DNA of 64,000 nt, taken from positions 434,001 to 498,000 of the forward strand of contig NZ_WOFH01000004.1 in the NCBI RefSeq assembly GCF_009733595.1, in the 5' to 3' direction. Origin of the DNA: Actinomadura litoris (lineage in GTDB: Bacteria; Actinomycetota; Actinomycetes; Streptosporangiales; Streptosporangiaceae). The position numbers and the translations under genes were made by a program. The first letter of the stretch is position 1; the number at the start of each line of letters is the position of its first letter. Positions 59,904-64,000 of the stretch are shown here, piece by piece. The notes below the pieces were generated by a model, which was not told the origin of the DNA, made no database searches, and saw nothing but the letters and a program-made list of their open reading frames with translations.

Positions 59904-61532
59904 ATGCGATCACGGCCCGTGGGCGGCATCGCCTTCGCCCATCCACCGGCCTTCTGGGCCGGCTTCCTCGCGTGCGTCGCGGGGGTGGTGCTGCACCTGC
60001 CGATGTACCTGGACTCGTCCGACATGCACTACCACATGGCGGACATGCCGATGGACACCCCGATGAAGGCCGGGATGGCGCTGATCGTGGCGGGGCTCGC
60101 CGCGACCGCCTACGGGCTGATCCCCCGCGGGCTCCGGGCGTCCCGGGGCGCGGAGGTGCGGGTGCGCGCGGCGCGGGACGCCCCGTTCCGTCCGGCGCAC
60201 ATCGGGCTGGTGCTGGTGATGACGACGGCGGTGACGATCGACGCGATGAAGCCGATCTCGCTGTCGTTCGTCGCGCCGGGGATGGGCAAGGAGTACGGGC
60301 TGAAGTCGGCGCTGAACCCGGGCGGGCACTGGCCGGTGGCGCTGCTGCCGCTGTTCGGGCTGACGGGAACGGTCCTCGGCTCGTTCCTGTGGGGCTGGCT
60401 CGGCGACCACATCGGGCGCCGCTCGTCGATCCTGCTGGCCGGGGTGATGTTCGTGGCGACGGCGGTGTGCGGGACGATGCCGTCGTTCTGGTGGAACCTC
60501 GTGATGTGCCTGCTGATGGGGCTGGCGGCGGGCGGGATGCTGCCGATCACGTTCTCGCTGCTGGCGGAGATGGTCCCGGGACGGCACCGCGGCTGGGTGA
60601 TGGTGCTGATCGGCGGGAACCTGGCCCTCGCCTACGTGATCACCAGCTCGCTGTCGTCGGCGCTCGTCCCGCACTACTCGTGGCGGATCCTGTGGCTGGT
60701 GGGGCTGCCCACGGGCGTCGCGCTGATCCTGCTCAACCGGTGGATCCCCGAGTCGCCGCGCTTCCTGCTCGCGCACGGCCGCGAGGCCGAGGCCCGCGAG
60801 ATCATGGCCCGCTACGGCGTGGTCGAGGCGTCGGAGGAGGAGGCCGCCGCGGACGTGGCGCGCGACGAGCGGGAGGAGGCCGCGCGCGGCGCCGGGTACC
60901 TGCCGCTGTTCCGGCGCCCGTTCGGCGGGCTGAGCCTCGCGGTGGTGATCCTCGGGCTCGGGATCGGGCTGGTGACCTACGGGTTCCAGCTGTGGATCCC
61001 CTCCAACCTGCAGAAGCTCGGGCTGGCGCAGAAGAGCGCCGACGAGGCGCTGCGGGACTCCTCGCTGCTCGGGCTGCCGCTGGTGTTCGTCGCCGCCGCG
61101 ATGTACGGGCTGTGGAGCGCCAAGAAGACGATCATCGTGCTGACGGCGCTGGTCGCGGCGGCGCTGGTGGCGTTCTCGTTCGCGGGCGAGGACCTGGCGC
61201 ACGACCGCGTGTGGCTGTACGTCCTGCTGGCGGGCCCGATCGTCGGGACGGCGACGATCGGCGCGGTGCTGGCGGCCTACAGCTCGGAGATCTACCCGAC
61301 GCGGATCCGGTCGCGTGGGTCGGGCCTGTCGGCGGGCGTCGGCAAGCTCGGCGGCGTGGTCGTGACGGTCGTGCTGGTCGCGGGCTCGACGGTGCCCTCG
61401 ATCGGGCAGACGGCGCTGCTCGGCGCGATCCCGCTGCTGGCCGCCGTGGTCGTGGTGATGTTCTTCGGCGTCGAGACGCGGCGGGCGGCGGGCCCGGCCG
61501 GTCCGCCGGGGGCCGCGTCCGCCGACACCTGA
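59904..61532 (+). CDS. MFS transporter with extra N-terminal helices and a Met/His-rich loop
   Basis: 542-aa major-facilitator protein. Two additional helices (about 18-34 and 54-72) precede the usual twelve. Between them, on the outer side if the N-terminus is cytoplasmic, is a loop with five Met and two His in 14 residues (MHYHMADMPMDTPM, 41-54), a pattern seen in copper-handling proteins. The core has sugar-porter-type motifs: WGWLGDHIGRRSS, RWIPESPRFLLAHGRE and YSSEIYPTRIRSRGSGLSA. GGAAAGGA precedes the ATG. The substrate is unknown; metal or metal-complex transport is speculation from the loop. Confidence 0.88.
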   Translation: MRSRPVGGIAFAHPPAFWAGFLACVAGVVLHLPMYLDSSDMHYHMADMPMDTPMKAGMALIVAGLAATAYGLIPRGLRASRGAEVRVRAARDAPFRPAHIGLVLVMTTAVTIDAMKPISLSFVAPGMGKEYGLKSALNPGGHWPVALLPLFGLTGTVLGSFLWGWLGDHIGRRSSILLAGVMFVATAVCGTMPSFWWNLVMCLLMGLAAGGMLPITFSLLAEMVPGRHRGWVMVLIGGNLALAYVITSSLSSALVPHYSWRILWLVGLPTGVALILLNRWIPESPRFLLAHGREAEAREIMARYGVVEASEEEAAADVARDEREEAARGAGYLPLFRRPFGGLSLAVVILGLGIGLVTYGFQLWIPSNLQKLGLAQKSADEALRDSSLLGLPLVFVAAAMYGLWSAKKTIIVLTALVAAALVAFSFAGEDLAHDRVWLYVLLAGPIVGTATIGAVLAAYSSEIYPTRIRSRGSGLSAGVGKLGGVVVTVVLVAGSTVPSIGQTALLGAIPLLAAVVVVMFFGVETRRAAGPAGPPGAASADT

Positions 61533-61550
61533 CGCACGGCCGGCCCCGGG

Positions 61551-62172
61551 CTAGCCCGCCCTCTCGCGGACGAGGGCGCGCAGACCGGGGCCGCCGCGCG
61601 AGGAACGCCGCGGCGAGCGCGGACCAGGCGAACGTAGCGGCCCGGACGCCGGCCCTGGAACGCCTGTTGAACGCGCCCGTCGCGAGCCGTCCGAGGACCA
61701 GGCCGGGCACGGTGCCCGCGGCCAGCCCGTAGGCGAGCCCGGCGAGCATCGTCGCGCGACCTGGTTCGGGGCCGTCGTCCCCGCGATCCGCCGGGCCAGC
61801 GGCTCGGGGAGGAACAGGACGCCGCAGGAACCGGGCGCGGGCGGCACGTCCTGGCGGCTCGCGGCGGGCCACAGGTACTCGGGCGAGGACACGGTGCCGC
61901 GCACGCCCAGGCTCCGCCAGGAACCGCCGTGCCAGACCGCGACCCGCGAGCCGGGCGCCAGGTGCGCGTGGTCGGCGACGGTCCAGGTAGGCGCCCTTCA
62001 GGACCTTCACCCTGTACACCTCGGGCTGCGCGGCGGCGGGGAGCCCGGCGACGCGTCCGACGAGCGGGGACCCGTCGGGCATGCGCATCGGGACGTCGGC
62101 GACGGTGCGCGCGCCGAGGGCCTGGAGGATCGCCGCGACCGGCCCCTCCGGCTCCCGCTCCAGCGCGTGCAT
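61551..62172 (-). pseudogene. Multiply frameshifted gene of unknown function
   Basis: Three frames must be joined to read a protein. From the ATG at 62172 it reads VADVPMRMPDGSPLVGRVAG and VYRVKVLKGAYLD. Near 61,987 it shifts to VADHAHLAPGSRVAVWHGGS and LFLPEPLARRIAG. Near 61,780 it returns to the first frame (MLAGLAYGLAAGTVPGLVLG). Near 61,605 it shifts again to end GGPGLRALVRERAG at 61551. I do not recognise the family. The last part looks like a membrane helix. Genes on both sides are intact, so this is decay rather than poor sequence. Confidence 0.6.
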
Positions 62173-62297
62173 CACCGCAGCGCCTCGACCGACCCGAAGT
62201 AGTGCGCGAGCGCGTTGTCGGCCCGCGCCCGCTTTGCCACGGCCCGGGAGGTCACCGCGGCCCAGCCGCCCTCGGCCAGCACCTCGTCGTCGGCCAT
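62172..62297 (-). pseudogene. TetR-family N-terminal fragment
   Basis: 41 codons reading EVLAEGGWAAVTSRAVAKRA then DNALAHYFGSVEAL, which is the helix-turn-helix of a TetR repressor. The first helix is cut short by the start and a stop codon ends it right after the recognition region, so the ligand-binding domain is lost. The stop overlaps the start of the decayed gene next to it, as if they were once an operon. Confidence 0.65.
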
Positions 62298-62449
62298 CCC
62301 GCCGCTTGGTCACTCGCTTGGCGACTGCCCGATAGCGGTACCGACGGTGCGAGGAGCGGCGGGGCCCGGCCCTTGACGGGGGCGGGCGGCGCGTCCGACG
62401 ATTCGGTGATCAACGGCCGTGGGCGGCGGGACGAGCGGAGGGGACGCCG

Positions 62450-63118
62450 GTGGCGAAGACACGATCGAGCGGGACGGGGCCCGGCGACATCGCGCCGGAC
62501 GGGTCGGCGGTGGAGTTCTACGCCGCGCAGCCCCGCAACGAGGAGGCCGCCGCGCTGGTGCACGGCGCGCTGCCGCCGGGCGCGTCGATCCTGGAGCTGG
62601 GCGCGGGCGCGGGGCGGGTCACCGCGCCGCTGGTGGCGCTCGGGCACCCGGTCACGGCGGTGGACGACTCGGCGGAGATGCTCGCCCGGGTGACGGGCGC
62701 GCGGACGGTGTGCTCGCCGATCGAGGACCTGGACCTGCCGGACCGGTTCGGCTGCGTGCTGATGATGTCCTACCTGGTCAACTACGGCGACCGGACGGCG
62801 CTGCTGGACGCCTGCCGCCGGCACGCCGCCCCGGACGGGCTGGTGATCGTGCAGCGCGAGACCGTCGACTGGGAGGAGGCCCCCCGCGCGTGGTCGCACG
62901 ACGGGATCGACTTCCGGCTGTCCGAGCTGGAGCGGCTGGACCCGGAGCGGTGCGCGGCGACGATCGAGTACCGGATGGGCGAGCGCCGCTGGACGCACTC
63001 CTTCGTCTCGCGGAGGCTGGGCGAGGAGGAGCTTCCGGAGGTGCTGGCGGCGTCGGGGCTGCGCCTGGACCGGTTCCTGGACGAGGGGCACGGCTGGGTG
63101 GCCGCCCGCCCCGCCTGA
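62450..63118 (+). CDS. Class I SAM-dependent methyltransferase
   Basis: 222 aa. SAM-binding motif I is ILELGAGAGRVTAPLVALG, the acidic residue ending strand 2 is in VTAVDDSAEM, and the motif-IV region is VLMMSYLVNYGDRTAL. The C-terminal half is a mixed sheet typical of small-molecule methyltransferases; the substrate is not readable. The GTG follows GAGGGG. The 150 bp before it carry no visible regulator besides the decayed TetR. Confidence 0.9.
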   Translation: MAKTRSSGTGPGDIAPDGSAVEFYAAQPRNEEAAALVHGALPPGASILELGAGAGRVTAPLVALGHPVTAVDDSAEMLARVTGARTVCSPIEDLDLPDRFGCVLMMSYLVNYGDRTALLDACRRHAAPDGLVIVQRETVDWEEAPRAWSHDGIDFRLSELERLDPERCAATIEYRMGERRWTHSFVSRRLGEEELPEVLAASGLRLDRFLDEGHGWVAARPA

Positions 63119-63131
63119 CCATCTCACGTGG

Positions 63132-63160
63132 CCGGCCCGGGGCGCGATGCCCCGGGCCGG
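63132..63160. terminator. Bidirectional hairpin
   Basis: CCGGCCCGGGGC and GCCCCGGGCCGG pair perfectly over 12 bp around GCGAT, 14 bases from each convergent stop codon. Confidence 0.87.
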
Positions 63161-63174
63161 TCAGGTGATGCGGG

Positions 63175-64000
63175 TCAGGCGTCGCGGCGCTTCAGCAGGG
63201 TCGCCGCGAGGGCGAGCAGCAGCACCGTCCACACGGCGAAGACGCCGTAGCCCTGCCAGGGCGTCAGCAGGTCGTCCTTGCCCTGGTGGGCCTGGGCGAT
63301 GAGGTGCCCGGCCTCGGAGGGCAGGTAGGCGTGGACGTGGTCGCCGAGGCTGCCGGGCAGCAGCGCGGCCAGCGGCGAGAGCACGAGCACGAACCCGATC
63401 ACGCCGGTGATGCCGCCGGCGGGGTGCCGCACGATCGCGCCGATCGCCATCGCGAACAGGCCGAGCATCGCCAGGTACAGGCCGCCGCCGACGACCGCGC
63501 GCAGCACGCCGGGGTCGCCGAGCGACACCGGCACCTTGTCGTTCATCAGCGCGGCGCCGATGAAGAACGACGCGAACGACACCACGACGCCGAGGACGAG
63601 CATGAGCAGCCCGAACACGGCGGCCTTCGCCCACAGCATCGGCAGCCGGCGCGGCACGGCCAGCAGGCTCGCGCGGATCATGCCGGTGGAGTACTCCGAG
63701 GCGATCACCAGGACGCCGAGGACGCACACGGTCAGCTGGCTGAGGAAGAACCCGCTGCCGAGGATCATGCTGGTGGGGTCGGCGGCGATCGTCGCGCGGT
63801 CGCCCGCGTCGGTCTTGTCCCACTGCCCGACGGTGAGCCCGACGAACAGGGCGGTGAAGCCGAGGTCGAGGACGACCAGCAGGATCAGCGACCACAGCGT
63901 CGAGCGGACCGTGCGGATCTTCGTCCACTCGGCGATCATGAGCCGGCCGACGCGCTTGCCGAGCGGCACCGGCGCCGTCCCGGGCGGCGCGGACGCGGCG
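63175..64000 (-). CDS. ABC-2 type permease (N-terminus probably beyond the window)
   Basis: At least 265 aa with six helices. It has the family start RLMIAEWTKIRTVRSTLW and the motif ASEYSTGMIRASLLAVPRR, and ends in LLLALAATLLKRRDA. A GTG at 63969 could start it, but the frame stays open to the window edge with an Ala/Pro-rich lead-in, so the true start may lie outside. An ATPase partner is expected further right. Confidence 0.88.
   Translation of the reverse strand, partial: AASAPPGTAPVPLGKRVGRLMIAEWTKIRTVRSTLWSLILLVVLDLGFTALFVGLTVGQWDKTDAGDRATIAADPTSMILGSGFFLSQLTVCVLGVLVIASEYSTGMIRASLLAVPRRLPMLWAKAAVFGLLMLVLGVVVSFASFFIGAALMNDKVPVSLGDPGVLRAVVGGGLYLAMLGLFAMAIGAIVRHPAGGITGVIGFVLVLSPLAALLPGSLGDHVHAYLPSEAGHLIAQAHQGKDDLLTPWQGYGVFAVWTVLLLALAATLLKRRDA

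Overview
This is chromosomal DNA from a very GC-rich actinobacterium (by eye roughly three quarters G+C). It has GTG and TTG starts, many ATGA/GTGA stop-start overlaps, an RbpA, two ClpP peptidases, a DUF574 methyltransferase, a DUF4239 protein, an ECF41-type sigma factor and a PAS-GAF-SpoIIE phosphatase. The mix suggests Streptosporangiales, plausibly Thermomonosporaceae (Actinomadura-like); that placement is inference. I saw no rRNA, tRNA, CRISPR array, insertion sequence or prophage.

Layout. 1-11 kb: two NarL-type two-component systems, a membrane alpha/beta hydrolase, an orphan Phd/YefM antitoxin divergent from a clpP pair, rbpA behind a SigR-type promoter, and a three-gene ABC-2 exporter. 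10.6-15 kb: a broken DUF4132-like gene, fxsA, ppm1 and lnt. 15-18 kb: a kal-kamE-kamD operon for lysine catabolism. 18-32 kb: a DUF4239/secreted proline-rich pair, DUF574, SpoIIE phosphatase, DUF2252, hydrolase, ECF41 sigma factor with its NAD-binding partner, CYTH-CHAD, FAD monooxygenase, and an ArsR-SRPBCC-reductase operon. 32.6-35.2 kb: kdd divergent from kamA, the rest of the lysine set found here. 35-40.7 kb: P450, DUF3616, acyl-CoA dehydrogenase, DUF1707-FHA and a PhoX-like protein. 41-48 kb: a six-gene ROK-controlled sugar operon. 48-56.5 kb: LLM oxidoreductase, Lrp, LacI with an MsiK-type ATPase, M24 peptidase, 5'-3' exonuclease, Crp/Fnr and Sir2. 56.6-61.5 kb: an uncharacterised FAD protein / membrane protein / FHA protein / MFS cluster. 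61.5-62.3 kb: a decayed island. The right end has a methyltransferase and an ABC-2 permease running off the edge.

How genes work together. kamA, kamDE, kdd and kal give four of the five dedicated steps of lysine degradation through beta-lysine; the cleavage enzyme Kce is not in the window. In the sugar operon a lipoprotein and two permeases import a glycoside, the BadF-type kinase probably phosphorylates it inside the cell, and the GH4 enzyme cleaves it. The missing ATPase could be the MsiK-like protein 3 kb downstream. Several regulator genes have readable palindromes beside them: ROK, LacI, Phd, Crp/Fnr and ArsR. Starts were chosen from ribosome-binding sites and overlaps; a few remain ambiguous and are flagged.
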